The notes under the pieces: generated by a model
Databases searched by the model: none
The model's input: the letters and a program-made list of their open reading frames with translations, nothing else
What the model was told of the DNA's origin: nothing
In this document: positions 40,933 through 50,216 of the stretch, one piece after another
How the letters are laid out: each line of letters starts with the position of its first letter
Numbering within the stretch: the first letter of the stretch is position 1
Assembly (NCBI RefSeq): GCF_003182595.1
Contig: NZ_PDNZ01000002.1
Location: forward strand, 1 to 64,000
DNA: 64,000 nucleotides
Direction: 5' to 3'
DNA from: Prosthecochloris marina
Lineage (GTDB): Bacteria; Bacteroidota; Chlorobiia; Chlorobiales; Chlorobiaceae
Program-made: the position numbers and the translations under genes

Positions 40933-42018
40933 ATGCCAGTAATTACCGAGAAGCAGGTACTTGAAGCCCTTGAAAACGTCATGGATCCTGACCTGAAAAA
41001 AGATCTGGTCTCTTTGAATATGATCAAGGACGTACGTATCGATGACAGCAACAACATCTCTTTCAGCATTCAGCTGACTACACCTGCCTGTCCGATGAAA
41101 GAACACTTCAGAAACGCATGCACAGCCGTCATTCGCGACCGACTGCCTGAAGCGGGCGAAATAACAATAGATCTCCCTGCAAAAGTCACCTCAGGCACAA
41201 GCTGTGGTAACCACGGAGAAAAAACAAATCCCTTGCCCAATGTCAGAAACATCATTGCCGTCGGTTCGGGCAAAGGCGGAGTCGGCAAATCAACCATAGC
41301 AGTCAACCTTGCAGTGAGCCTTGCCCAAACGGGTGCGAAAGTCGGCCTGATCGATGCAGATCTTTACGGGCCGAGCATACCGACGATGTTCGGCCTTGAA
41401 AACAAGCGCCCGGAAGTAGTTGACAAAACCATCATACCAATCGAAAAATACGGTGTGAAACTCATGTCAATCGGTTTCCTGATCGAAAGCGACAACCCGG
41501 TCATCTGGAGAGGCCCCATGGCATCATCCGCCATAAAGCAGTTTATCACCGATGTTGCATGGGGTGAACTGGACTATCTCATTTTCGACCTGCCTCCCGG
41601 CACAGGGGATATTCAACTCACTCTTGTACAAACGCTTCCCGTCAACGGCGCCGTTATCGTCACAACTCCCCAAGACGTTGCCCTGGCTGATGTTTCAAAA
41701 GCGGTCACCATGTTCAGAAAGGTCAACGTACCACTGCTTGGCCTCATAGAGAATATGAGCTACTATCTTCTGCCCGATGGCTCAAAAGACTACATATTCG
41801 GCAAAGGGGGCGGGGAAAAGTTCGCCAAGGCTCAGGGAATAACGCTTCTTGGTTCAATACCGATCGGCGGTAGTATCAGAGAAGGAGGAGATAGTGGAAA
41901 GCCGGTTGTTGTTGAATCTCCCGACAGCATAGCTGCAAAGGCGATCGACACCGCAGCCTCTGAGGTTGCAAGAGAAATTTCCATACACAATGCCGCAGCG
42001 TGCGCCCACCACAATTGA
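40933..42018 (+). CDS. mrp: Mrp/ApbC-type iron-sulfur carrier ATPase lacking the CxxC motif
   Basis: A 361-residue P-loop ATPase of the Mrp/NBP35 family. Residues 1-90 are a MIP18/DUF59 domain (DPDLKKDLVSLNMIKDV). The deviant Walker A GKGGVGKST is at about 113-121, and DLPPGTGD marks the second motif. In ApbC the cluster-binding CxxC stands after NMS; here that place reads MSYYLLPDGSKDYIFG with no cysteine. It may carry the cluster by other residues or have another role. It converges on nfu, a second iron-sulfur gene. Confidence 0.92.
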   Translation: MPVITEKQVLEALENVMDPDLKKDLVSLNMIKDVRIDDSNNISFSIQLTTPACPMKEHFRNACTAVIRDRLPEAGEITIDLPAKVTSGTSCGNHGEKTNPLPNVRNIIAVGSGKGGVGKSTIAVNLAVSLAQTGAKVGLIDADLYGPSIPTMFGLENKRPEVVDKTIIPIEKYGVKLMSIGFLIESDNPVIWRGPMASSAIKQFITDVAWGELDYLIFDLPPGTGDIQLTLVQTLPVNGAVIVTTPQDVALADVSKAVTMFRKVNVPLLGLIENMSYYLLPDGSKDYIFGKGGGEKFAKAQGITLLGSIPIGGSIREGGDSGKPVVVESPDSIAAKAIDTAASEVAREISIHNAAACAHHN

Positions 42019-42023
42019 CAAAA

Positions 42024-42071
42024 GTCATGCCACCCTGTGTAATAAATAAAGACTGTTACATGGGGTGATCC
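42024..42071. repeat. Diverged type C palindrome after mrp
   Basis: GTCATGCCACCCTGTGTAA pairs with TTACATGGGGTGATCC around a loop of about 14 bases. The ends (GTCAT...GATCC) and inner arm CCCTGTGTAA match type C elements at 22392. It begins 6 bases after the mrp stop and may serve as its 3' hairpin. Confidence 0.6.
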
Positions 42072-42183
42072 GGCAGAAAAAGATCATGTTGTCTTGTGAA
42101 ACAGTTGTTTTGGACCTCAGGAGTCAGGCTCGGGAAGGGTAATTACGAAGGGAGAACCTTTAACTATCTGCTAACAATACGAA

Positions 42184-42212
42184 AGGCTGTCTTTTCATGA
42201 CAGCCTCTTTTC
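42184..42212 (+). terminator. Terminator between mrp and nfu
   Basis: AGGCTGTC (42184-42191) pairs with GACAGCCT (42199-42206) around seven bases, followed by CTTTTC; on the other strand TTTC follows. It lies between convergent genes and may act both ways. Confidence 0.65.
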
Positions 42213-42235
42213 ATGACGAATTTGTGACTTGTCCT

Positions 42236-42496
42236 TTAAACCGACTCCACCCTTGCGATTTCAGGAATAGCTCTCTTGACTGCCTGTTCCACCCCGGCAC
42301 GAAGCGTCAGCGTACTCATCGGGCAGGAACCACAGGCTCCGAGAAGTTTTACATCGACAACCATATCTTTGGTAATGCCGACAAGCTGGCAGTCTCCCCC
42401 ATCAGCCTGAAGGTAAGGGCGAACATCTTCAAGCGCCTTTATAACCCTGTCATACAACGGATCGGTATCCGGCAAATAATCTTTATTGGTATTCAT
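42236..42496 (-). CDS. NifU-like (Nfu) scaffold protein
   Basis: An 86-residue protein equal to the C-terminal domain of NifU. The cluster-binding motif is GACGSCPMST. Family members accept and hand over 4Fe-4S clusters. Length is complete for the standalone type. It is transcribed alone on the minus strand, converging on mrp. Confidence 0.94.
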   Translation of the reverse strand: MNTNKDYLPDTDPLYDRVIKALEDVRPYLQADGGDCQLVGITKDMVVDVKLLGACGSCPMSTLTLRAGVEQAVKRAIPEIARVESV

Positions 42497-42591
42497 ATTC
42501 TTTGTTTTTGTGTACGGAAAAAATCACGGGTATAGCATCCCATGACCTAATATGAACTGTCACGAGCAAAAAACAAAATGATTTTCCCAAA

Positions 42592-42616
42592 TCAGGCGAT
42601 TGCCAAGGACGCCTGA
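42592..42616 (-). terminator. Possible terminator of ftsK
   Basis: TCAGGCG (42592-42598) pairs with CGCCTGA (42610-42616), 64 bases beyond the ftsK stop. On the minus strand only TTT follows, so it is a weak candidate; on the plus strand a T7 run follows but no gene leads into it. Confidence 0.4.
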
Positions 42617-42680
42617 CTCAAGGTTTTTTTCAATGCTCATTTATTCGCTGTTATGGACCTCCGATAAAATGGGGAATCCC

Positions 42681-44993
42681 TCAGTCAAGATTTCTCAACA
42701 ACAGATCAAGCGCATCGTGACTGTCAACCAAAACATCACGAGCCTTGCTACCGTCGGCAGGTCCTACAATACCGGCAGCTTCCAGTTGATCCATAATGCG
42801 GGCAGCCCTGCTGAAACCCAGTTTAAGACGTCGCTGAAGCAGGGAAACACTCCCCTGCTGATGCATAACCACCAGATGTGCAGCCTCTTCAAACATGGAG
42901 TCCCTTCCATCTTTATCCTGAAAACCACCGTTTTGCACACCATTTCCTTTTTCCTTTATGTCGGGCTGTGGAAGATGGTAGAAATTTTTCAAACCATCCT
43001 GTTTACCGATAAACGAAGTAATGGCCTCCACTTCCCCTGAAGAGACATAAGGACATTGAATACGTTCAGGCTTCGGTTGTGAGGTGGGTTGATACAGCAT
43101 ATCACCGTTTCCAAGAAGCTGCTCGGCACCTGACCCGTCAAGTATAGTACGGGAATCAACCTTACTTGCAACCTGAAAAGCGATCCTTGCAGGAAAGTTC
43201 GCTTTAATGACCCCGGTTATAATATCAACCGACGGCCTCTGGGTTGCAACAATAAGGTGAATGCCGACCGCCCTTGAAAGCTGTGCCAGGCGGGTGATCG
43301 GTTCCTCGACGTCCCTTCCTGCAGTAATCATGAGGTCGGCCAATTCGTCAACAACGACAACGAGATAGGGCAGTGCTTCGTCAGGTTGTTTGCGATTGAA
43401 ATCGGCAATGTTACGAACCCCGGCTTTTTCAAGCAGATCATAGCGCTGCTCCATCTCTTTCTCGACTGACTTCAGTGCATACACTGCCTTTGTCGGATCG
43501 GTGATTATCTGTTCGTCAAGACCGTGAAACTTTACAAGAAAGTGGTTTTTGAGGTTCTGGTAATGCAACAGCTCGACACGCTTGGGATCTATCAGTACAA
43601 ATTTGACCCTGTCAGGACTGCATGCGTAGAGAAGACTGGTTAACATGACGTTGATACCTACCGACTTTCCCGAACCGGTTGCACCTGCAATCAGAAGGTG
43701 AGGCATGGTAACAAGATCTTCAAGGTACACCTCATTGGCAATGGTTTTTCCCAAAACAACCGGGAGAGCCATTTTGTTGTTCTTGAATTTTTCAACCTGA
43801 AGAACCGAACGCATCCATACAGTTCGTGGCTTGCCGTGCGGAATTTCAACCCCAACGGCATTTTTTCCAGGAATAGGAGCAATGATCCGGATACCTCTTG
43901 CCGCCATCGCCATCGCAAGATCATTTTCCAGTGACGTCACCCGGCTTACCTTAACATCGGGTGCAAGTTCAAGCTCAAAAAGGGTCACTCTCGGACCGAC
44001 AGTGGCAGATATTCTTACAACCTCCACCTTGTATATCCGAAGCTTTTCAAGTAGCCTGTTTTTACTGTCTTCAAGCAGCGTTTCATCAATATAGTCGTCT
44101 TCCTCGCGAGTATGACGAAGCAGATCAACAGAAGGAAAACGGTAAGCAATCCTGTCCTTTGTTTTTACTTTGAGTCTGCGTTTATCGAGATCGGCCTCTT
44201 TCTCATGCACTCCTTCGCGAATGGTTATTTCCGGCTCATCATCAGTTGGAGCCGATGAACTAGAATTTGCTGCCTCTTCTTGAGCTTCTTCAGTCAGTTT
44301 TTCAACAAAAGTGTTTTCCGGATTTTCAGGTGGGAAAGGTAAACTCAACTCCGCTTCTTCGGATTCCGGTTTCGACTCCCTGCTTTTTTTATGCTCGAAG
44401 GCAGCAACAATGCGTCCCTTGAGAACTCCGATACCAGTGAAGGCAGAACGCAGCTTGTCAAACGGATTTTCAACAAGAATCCTTACAGCGAAAAGAGTTG
44501 CCGCCGCAGCAAGTGCAGCAAGCAGAATCCATGCTCCCGTATAGCCAATAACCGTTGAAAGAACTGCTGCAAGCATCCTCCCTATCGCACCGGACATGAC
44601 ATCACCGAACGGTGCGGTAGTCAACCCGAACATGGAGGCAGCAACAAGGGATATGAAAACCGTGTAAAATGTAAAAAGTAACGGGGGTTTGAGACTTTTA
44701 TGGCGCAAGAGAGACCACCCCCAATAGAGAAGAGCCAAGCCGGGAACTATTGAAACATAACCCAGAAAAGACCTGATAAAAAGTTCCGCCAGGCGTGCCC
44801 CGAAAATACCGAAGGGATTGTGAAGCTTTGAAACCGTTTCCATTGCGCCACGGCCAAAAAACTCATACCACTTCAACCCGGCCAAAACTGTTTGGTCATC
44901 TTGATCATAAAACAGCAACGCCCCGATATAAAAAAAGGCAATGATGCCCAGTACTATCCCTGACAGCTCTTTTTTCAGCTTCTCCTTGTTCAT
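42681..44993 (-). CDS. ftsK: DNA translocase FtsK/SpoIIIE
   Basis: A 770-residue translocase that clears chromosome ends from the division septum. Four hydrophobic segments fill the first 190 residues, a Glu-rich linker follows, then the motor with Walker A GATGSGKS near 436 and Walker B YLVVVVDELADLM. The C-terminal gamma domain (EAAHLVVMHQQGSVSLLQRRLKLGFSRAARIMDQLE) recognises polar DNA motifs. The linker is shorter than in E. coli FtsK. I start at 44993 (MNKEK), because the frame extension to 45140 overlaps gcvT. Confidence 0.95.
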   Translation of the reverse strand: MNKEKLKKELSGIVLGIIAFFYIGALLFYDQDDQTVLAGLKWYEFFGRGAMETVSKLHNPFGIFGARLAELFIRSFLGYVSIVPGLALLYWGWSLLRHKSLKPPLLFTFYTVFISLVAASMFGLTTAPFGDVMSGAIGRMLAAVLSTVIGYTGAWILLAALAAAATLFAVRILVENPFDKLRSAFTGIGVLKGRIVAAFEHKKSRESKPESEEAELSLPFPPENPENTFVEKLTEEAQEEAANSSSSAPTDDEPEITIREGVHEKEADLDKRRLKVKTKDRIAYRFPSVDLLRHTREEDDYIDETLLEDSKNRLLEKLRIYKVEVVRISATVGPRVTLFELELAPDVKVSRVTSLENDLAMAMAARGIRIIAPIPGKNAVGVEIPHGKPRTVWMRSVLQVEKFKNNKMALPVVLGKTIANEVYLEDLVTMPHLLIAGATGSGKSVGINVMLTSLLYACSPDRVKFVLIDPKRVELLHYQNLKNHFLVKFHGLDEQIITDPTKAVYALKSVEKEMEQRYDLLEKAGVRNIADFNRKQPDEALPYLVVVVDELADLMITAGRDVEEPITRLAQLSRAVGIHLIVATQRPSVDIITGVIKANFPARIAFQVASKVDSRTILDGSGAEQLLGNGDMLYQPTSQPKPERIQCPYVSSGEVEAITSFIGKQDGLKNFYHLPQPDIKEKGNGVQNGGFQDKDGRDSMFEEAAHLVVMHQQGSVSLLQRRLKLGFSRAARIMDQLEAAGIVGPADGSKARDVLVDSHDALDLLLRNLD

Positions 44994-45036
44994 AAAGTAA
45001 CTATGCCTGAAATCCAGTTCATTGTTCACCAGTTTT

Positions 45037-46125
45037 TCACTGCCGGACAAAAGGTAATTTGACAACCTTGCCACTGTAACGCTTATTCCTGACATCCATA
45101 AAAACAGCACTACCTGGCTCCATCGATTGCCGCAACACATTTGCAGTCCCTATAGGCTTCTGCAGGGTTGGCGACATGGTACCGCTACAAACCTTCCCGA
45201 TTTCATTCTCGTCACTGTCATACAGCATATACCCCTGGCGCGGAATTGCACGTTCTTCCATAACAAATCCAACGATGGTCCGCTCAGGTTGACGATCAGC
45301 TTCGGTACAGGCTTCTTTGCCGATAAAATCACCCTTATCAAGCTTCGTCACCCATTTCAGCCGGGTTTCAATAGGGTTGGTCTCACGATTTATTTCATGA
45401 CCATAGAGGGGGTAACCCATTTCAAGCCGCAAAGTGTCCCTTGCTCCAAGCCCAACAGGCTGAACACCGAACTCACTGCCTTCCTGCATGAAAACTTTCC
45501 ACAAATCCTCTGCACGTTCATTCGGTATCGAAATCTCGACACCTTTTTCTCCAGTATATCCGGTACAGGCAACCATGAGCTCCACATCCTGAAAATCGGT
45601 CCGGAGAAATTGAAAAGAAGAAAGCTGCTCACACACCGATGAAGAAAATACCCGTTGGAGAATATGCATCGACTTGGGCCCCTGGAGGGCAATGAGTGAG
45701 AGTCTTTCCGTATGATCTTCAACCGACACTCCCTCGAACGCTTCCACATGCTTCCTGAGCCAATTGAAATCTTTCTCCATATTACTTGCATTGACGACAA
45801 GAAACCATGTCTCATGATCTATCCTGTAAATGATAAGGTCATCGACAATTCCACCGTCGGGATAAAGCATCAAAGTGTACTGTGCCTGACCGTTTTTCAG
45901 GGAAGCCGCATCGTTGGTGGTCATGAACTGAAGAAACTCGAGAGAACGCGCACCCTTAACATAAAAGTTACCCATGTGGGAAACATCGAAAAGCCCTGCT
46001 GCAGTACGAACGCACTTATGCTCTGCAATAATCCCGGAATACTGAACAGGCATGAGGTAACCGCAGAAATCGATCATTTTCGCTCCTCTTTCCTCGTGCC
46101 ATGAATACAACGCTGTTTTTTTCAT
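45037..46125 (-). CDS. gcvT: Aminomethyltransferase (glycine cleavage T protein)
   Basis: A 362-residue tetrahydrofolate-dependent enzyme of the glycine cleavage system. The N-terminus (GYLMPVQYSGI, FDVSHMG) and TGYTGEKGVEI region are conserved, and the C-terminal barrel is present. The other gcv genes are not nearby. No glycine riboswitch is visible upstream. ftsK begins 43 bases downstream. Confidence 0.95.
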   Translation of the reverse strand: MKKTALYSWHEERGAKMIDFCGYLMPVQYSGIIAEHKCVRTAAGLFDVSHMGNFYVKGARSLEFLQFMTTNDAASLKNGQAQYTLMLYPDGGIVDDLIIYRIDHETWFLVVNASNMEKDFNWLRKHVEAFEGVSVEDHTERLSLIALQGPKSMHILQRVFSSSVCEQLSSFQFLRTDFQDVELMVACTGYTGEKGVEISIPNERAEDLWKVFMQEGSEFGVQPVGLGARDTLRLEMGYPLYGHEINRETNPIETRLKWVTKLDKGDFIGKEACTEADRQPERTIVGFVMEERAIPRQGYMLYDSDENEIGKVCSGTMSPTLQKPIGTANVLRQSMEPGSAVFMDVRNKRYSGKVVKLPFVRQ

Positions 46126-46466
46126 GAATCGTCAAACTTACATCATTATGTTACCGGCAGCATCCGCTTTCTCAACGCGTTAACGCTGTCATTTTCTGCA
46201 ATAAACATAACAATATAGAATTCCGGGAAATAAATCTGCGGCACTGTCATTCTCTTCCATATCGGACTGTGCACCGCAGAAAAACGAAATCCTTCCAAAG
46301 TGTACCTAAAGCAGGAAAGGAAATTCGGCTCAGTGTACTTCTGTTCCCCCATGCATGACGGTCGGGATATCGGGAAACAATAGGGGATAAAGTCAATTTT
46401 CTAGCTGGTGAAGAGAGTTTTCCTGACGGCAAAAACCAGGGTAATAAGCCTATAGTGAACGATGGA
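46126..46466. other. Intergenic region upstream of gcvT
   Basis: 341 bases between two minus-strand genes. I see no open frame of conviction, repeat, riboswitch or terminator. Confidence 0.5.
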
Positions 46467-46982
46467 TTATGTCATATCGACAACCCTCGAGCCCCTGTTG
46501 TTCTCAAGGTTACTATCCTCAAACCCTTCGGGACTGGCCACAATTGATATCGTATACAGACCGGGAGGATCACCGTCGAGTGTGACCGAAGCCGAAAATG
46601 CCACCCCTATTTGCCCCGGTTCAAGAGCGTTTTTTCGTATAGCCCTCTCTTTGAACACCTCCATCCCATTGGCATCTCTGATAATGACGTCGATACTGTA
46701 AAGCCCGGATCGAACGATACCGATATTTTGGCAGAAGACACTCAACACAAATGGCTCATTTACACGAGGCACCACTGGTTGAACCTCGATACCGGAAACT
46801 ATGATATCCGGCATGACCCCTGAGCGCGCCCAGCTTTGCTCCCGTTGGATATCTCCAGTAGTTGATTCGGAAAGACGATAATCATTCATGAGGAATAGCA
46901 ATGAAGCAAAAAGCACAAGCACAGCAAGAATCGCACCTATCCTGCGCTTTTTCGACCCCGGACTTTCTACAAAAAGAATCAT
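46467..46982 (-). CDS. Membrane-anchored CARDB-domain protein
   Basis: A protein of about 171 residues. One N-terminal membrane segment (IGAILAVLVLFASLLFLM) follows basic residues; the rest lies outside the cytoplasm. From about residue 60 it matches a single CARDB (immunoglobulin-like) domain: PDIIVSGIEVQP..., NEPFVLSVFCQNIG and the ending NLENNRG. Such domains bind other proteins or surfaces. The ATG at 46980-46982 is chosen; a TTG at 47003 would add seven residues. The function is not known. Confidence 0.7.
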   Translation of the reverse strand: MILFVESPGSKKRRIGAILAVLVLFASLLFLMNDYRLSESTTGDIQREQSWARSGVMPDIIVSGIEVQPVVPRVNEPFVLSVFCQNIGIVRSGLYSIDVIIRDANGMEVFKERAIRKNALEPGQIGVAFSASVTLDGDPPGLYTISIVASPEGFEDSNLENNRGSRVVDMT

Positions 46983-47202
46983 CGTATCAACCGGGTTGTA
47001 CAACCTTTAGCAACAATAAAAGGAAACATCGCTCTCTATTATTTTCTATTCCTGCATCGAGCAGAGCAAGGTCATAAGAAAACGTTTCATAGTGACCGGG
47101 GGGAATTTCCTAGCCGGACTCGCCGATTGCCGTTATAACAAAATACGTCAGCGGAACCCGGCAACCGAAACATTTTTCAGAGTACAAAGATCGCGAAGCC
47201 AA

Positions 47203-47778
47203 TCATCTCTTTTTCGTCTTCTCATGTTCGCCAGCATCCTCTTTCGCCGTATCATCATCCCATTCAATACCGTTATCCTCGAGCAACTTGCGAATAGCAG
47301 AGTCGCCGAGTCTGGCAGCAACCTTCAGATCGGCAAGCTCCCCTTCTCTGTCGCCGAGCCATGAACGAACCAAAGCTCTGCTGATATAGGCTTCTGTATC
47401 CTCCGGCTGCAACGCTATAACTTTGTTGAAATCAGCCATGGATTTATCATACTCTTCAAAGTAGCTGTAGATAATACCACGATTATAGTATGCCTCTACA
47501 TACTCCGAGTCCAGAAGAATGGCTTTGTCGAAATTTTCAAGCACTTTCAGTAGTTCACCGGTACTTATGTAAACATATCCACGGTTAAGATAGGCCTCTG
47601 CGTACTCCGGATCTTGCTCGATTGCTTTGTTAAGATCATCCAGCGCTCCATCGAAATCCTCGTTTTCCAACTTTTCCATAGCACTGGTGTTGAGTTCCTC
47701 GGCACTCGGACCACATGCCCCAAAACCAAAACAAACAAACAGAAGAAAAAATGGCAGAAGTTTTTTGTAATACGTCAT
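47203..47778 (-). CDS. TPR-repeat lipoprotein
   Basis: A 191-residue lipoprotein with signal peptide and lipobox FGAC (Cys at about 22). It then has three to four tetratricopeptide repeats (for example DFDGALDDLNKAIEQDPEYAEAYLNRGYVY) and a charged Lys/Glu/Asp tail. TPR lipoproteins scaffold envelope complexes; the partner is unknown. Confidence 0.85.
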   Translation of the reverse strand: MTYYKKLLPFFLLFVCFGFGACGPSAEELNTSAMEKLENEDFDGALDDLNKAIEQDPEYAEAYLNRGYVYISTGELLKVLENFDKAILLDSEYVEAYYNRGIIYSYFEEYDKSMADFNKVIALQPEDTEAYISRALVRSWLGDREGELADLKVAARLGDSAIRKLLEDNGIEWDDDTAKEDAGEHEKTKKR

Positions 47779-47936
47779 TGTGAACTCTCTCGAAATTAAT
47801 AAAGCACAAAAACAGGAACAGCTTCCGCACTGGACAGAAAGACAGGCAATCTCATACGAATGCGGCAGACTGTGCGAAAGGCTGTCGTTGTTAAATATGC
47901 ATTTTTTGCTGTTTCATTTTTGAAAAAAACGACATA

Positions 47937-48104
47937 TCAACCACCTGATAATCGAATAATCTTTACCGGCCTGCACAAATGAGCCTTCTTCTTCGAAGCA
48001 CGTGCACATTTCTCACAAAAGTATTTTGGCTTCACCACATCCTTCACCAGACTCGCGATATTTTTCTCCACATCTTTACTCTTAAGCTTGCACAACGATT
48101 TCAT
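47937..48104 (-). CDS. Small Cys-rich protein (55 codons)
   Basis: An open frame of 55 codons, ATG at 48102-48104 and TGA at 47937-47939. An AGGAAG site lies about 6 bases before the ATG, and the start is 18 bases after the upstream TPM gene stop. The protein is very basic (about 13 Lys). It has Cys5, the pair CEKC at about 30-33, and HLC at about 43-45, a possible zinc-binding knuckle. No homologue is known to me. Ribosome binding site, spacing and composition argue it is real and is the last gene of the lemA operon. Confidence 0.65.
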   Translation of the reverse strand: MKSLCKLKSKDVEKNIASLVKDVVKPKYFCEKCARASKKKAHLCRPVKIIRLSGG

Positions 48105-48122
48105 AAACCACTTCCTTTCGTT

Positions 48123-48761
48123 TTAATGACCTATGATCACAGAGTCACCAAGTTCATTCGAGTCATCCGGTTCTGCAGGGAAATACTTTTCAAGAATACC
48201 CCCGCAACGCTCAACAGCTTGACAGATAACTGAAACTTGCCGCTTTTCCTTGATACCGGCCGTTATCATAGCGGTTATCTCCTGCCATACAGATTTATCC
48301 ACTTTTGCATTGACACCTTTATCCCCGAGCACCCATACACGATGTTCAAAAAGGGATATGTAGATCAAAATTCCTGTGTGGTTCCTGGTATTGTATATCC
48401 CCTTTTTATAAAACGACCCTATTGCTGCCTCTTCAACCTCCTCGCCCATATCGGAACCGGTAACAAACAGGCGTTTGAGAAAAAAACTCTTCTTGATAAC
48501 TTCATTGCTTAACACAAATGCCAGCACGAAAAATCCCAGAAAGTGCCACATGGTGTCCAGCCCTGTTACGAGAGCAGCTGAAACTCCGGCGACAACGCCG
48601 AACAGCATCCCGCCGAGAATGTTGGCAAGAGGATAATGGTGGCTCGAAGACACAACCATCACAACAATTTCTCCGGCAGTCCGTTTTTCAGTCTCCCGAA
48701 CTTTTTTCTCTATTGTTGTCTTATCATCTTCGGAAAGAAATTTTCCGACAAGATCTTTCAT
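48123..48761 (-). CDS. TPM-domain membrane protein
   Basis: A 212-residue protein with a TPM (TLP18.3/Psb32/MOLO-1) domain split by two membrane segments (about 46-90). The N-terminal part is KVRETEKRTAGEIVVMVVSSS, and the later part GILIYISLFEHRVWVLGDKGVNAKVDKSVW is the standard core. It is the second TPM gene in the operon lemA-TPM-TPM-small protein, and differs from the first by lacking the Gly-rich tail. Confidence 0.85.
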   Translation of the reverse strand: MKDLVGKFLSEDDKTTIEKKVRETEKRTAGEIVVMVVSSSHHYPLANILGGMLFGVVAGVSAALVTGLDTMWHFLGFFVLAFVLSNEVIKKSFFLKRLFVTGSDMGEEVEEAAIGSFYKKGIYNTRNHTGILIYISLFEHRVWVLGDKGVNAKVDKSVWQEITAMITAGIKEKRQVSVICQAVERCGGILEKYFPAEPDDSNELGDSVIIGH

Positions 48762-48848
48762 AAAAACCCCGCTATTATGTAATCTGGTCAGTCACTAAAC
48801 CCAGATCGATGTACCGAAACACAAGAGGGAAAAACCGTTATCAGGCCT

Positions 48849-49628
48849 TCACCAGCTTCCTGAAGCCCCACCTCCGCCGAAGCTTCCACCGCCTCCGCTG
48901 AATCCGCCGCCACCGAACCCCCCGCTGCGACTACCGCCGCCATAAAAACCACCACCTCCAGGACCACCTGTGAATATCAGCGGCCCGGAACCGTGTCCCC
49001 CGCCGCCACGAGGCACCTGACTGTAAAAGTAGATGATTACGATCAGGATAATCAGAACAGGAAGAAGAGATCCCCCGTTTTCCTCACGACCACTTTCTTT
49101 CTGAAAGGCAGAGTATTCACCTTGTACTGCGGCAATGACCATATCGATACCGTGGGCAATACCTTGATCATAGCTCCCTTTCGCAAATAAAGGCACGATT
49201 TCGTTATCGACGATTCTTCCCGCAGTTAAATCGGTAAGCCTCCCTTCCAGTCCATAACCAACCTCTATGCGCACCTTTCGGTCCTTTTTCGCAACGAGCA
49301 GCAAGACCCCGTTATCGTATTCTTTCTGCCCTATCTTCCACGCCTCCACAATGCGTATGGAAAAATCCTCCAGCGGTTCACCTTCGAGCGAATCAACGGT
49401 CAGAACAACAACCTGCGTTGACTCGTTTTCCTCGAGCCGGGCGAGTTTTTCATCAATTTCCCGCTCCGTTTCAGAAGAAATCATGGAAGCATAGTCGTTG
49501 ACCCTTCCGGTCAAAGAGGGAAGCTCAACAGCATGGCTGACCGGCCAAAAGAAAACCTGCACCATGATAATGAACAATATACCACTGAGCATGAATGGCA
49601 TCTTCCTTACGAGAGAACTCCGCACCAT
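48849..49628 (-). CDS. TPM-domain protein with Gly-rich tail (YgcG type)
   Basis: A 259-residue exported protein: signal peptide, TPM domain (LTGRVNDYASMISSETEREIDEKLARLEE ... VLLLVAKKDRKVRIEVGYGLEG), one membrane segment near 195-210, and a C-terminal tail of Gly, Ser and Phe. TPM domains of this family are linked to phosphatase or chaperone activity in plastids, and the bacterial role is unclear. Its ATG directly abuts the stop codon of lemA. Confidence 0.88.
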   Translation of the reverse strand: MVRSSLVRKMPFMLSGILFIIMVQVFFWPVSHAVELPSLTGRVNDYASMISSETEREIDEKLARLEENESTQVVVLTVDSLEGEPLEDFSIRIVEAWKIGQKEYDNGVLLLVAKKDRKVRIEVGYGLEGRLTDLTAGRIVDNEIVPLFAKGSYDQGIAHGIDMVIAAVQGEYSAFQKESGREENGGSLLPVLIILIVIIYFYSQVPRGGGGHGSGPLIFTGGPGGGGFYGGGSRSGGFGGGGFSGGGGSFGGGGASGSW

Positions 49629-50216
49629 TTAAAACTCCACCTGTGGCACCTGTTGCACTGATGCATCACCCTTGAAATACTCTTTCGGCTTCAGATGAAG
49701 AACGATGCCATTGGTTAAAGAGTTGGGAAACATCCTTATCGAATAGTTGAATGTCTCAACTGAAGCGTTATACCGTTGACGGGCAACACTGATTCTGTTT
49801 TCGGTACCTTCCAGTTGGTTTTGCAGATCCCTGAAGTTCTGGTTTGCTTTCAGCTCAGGATATCGCTCGACAACGACCATAAGCCTCGAAAGCATGGATG
49901 AAAGCTCTCCCTGTGCACTTTGAAACTTAGCCATTGCTGCCGGATCACTGAGCATTTCAGGGGTCAACTGGACAGAGGATGCCTTTGAACGAGCTTCGAT
50001 AACGTTCGTAAGGGTTTCCTGCTCGAAATCGGCAGCGCCCTTGACCGTTGAAACAAGATTGGGTACAAGATCGGCCCTTCTCTGGAGCTGTGACTCGAGG
50101 TCACCCCATGCCTTGTTGACCCCTTCTTCATTCTTCTGCATGGCATTGTATCCACAACCGCTGAACATGAAAGCGAGAAAAAAAACGGATAGAATCTTAA
50201 AAAAACCGGATTTCAT
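49629..50216 (-). CDS. lemA: LemA-family protein
   Basis: A 195-residue member of the LemA family. The N-terminal segment resembles a lipoprotein signal (FMFSGC, Cys at about 21), then a long helical bundle with [24 protein letters not shown] and the closing [19 protein letters not shown]. LemA often sits with TPM proteins, as here. First gene of the four-gene operon. Confidence 0.93.
   Translation of the reverse strand: MKSGFFKILSVFFLAFMFSGCGYNAMQKNEEGVNKAWGDLESQLQRRADLVPNLVSTVKGAADFEQETLTNVIEARSKASSVQLTPEMLSDPAAMAKFQSAQGELSSMLSRLMVVVERYPELKANQNFRDLQNQLEGTENRISVARQRYNASVETFNYSIRMFPNSLTNGIVLHLKPKEYFKGDASVQQVPQVEF

Noticed and set aside
44994..45140. N-terminal extension of FtsK into gcvT
   Set aside because: It overlaps the 3' end of gcvT and does not look like the FtsK start. 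MNKEK at 44993 directly precedes the first membrane segment.
46126..46466. Glycine riboswitch upstream of gcvT
   Set aside because: I looked for the conserved glycine aptamer core on the minus strand and found none.
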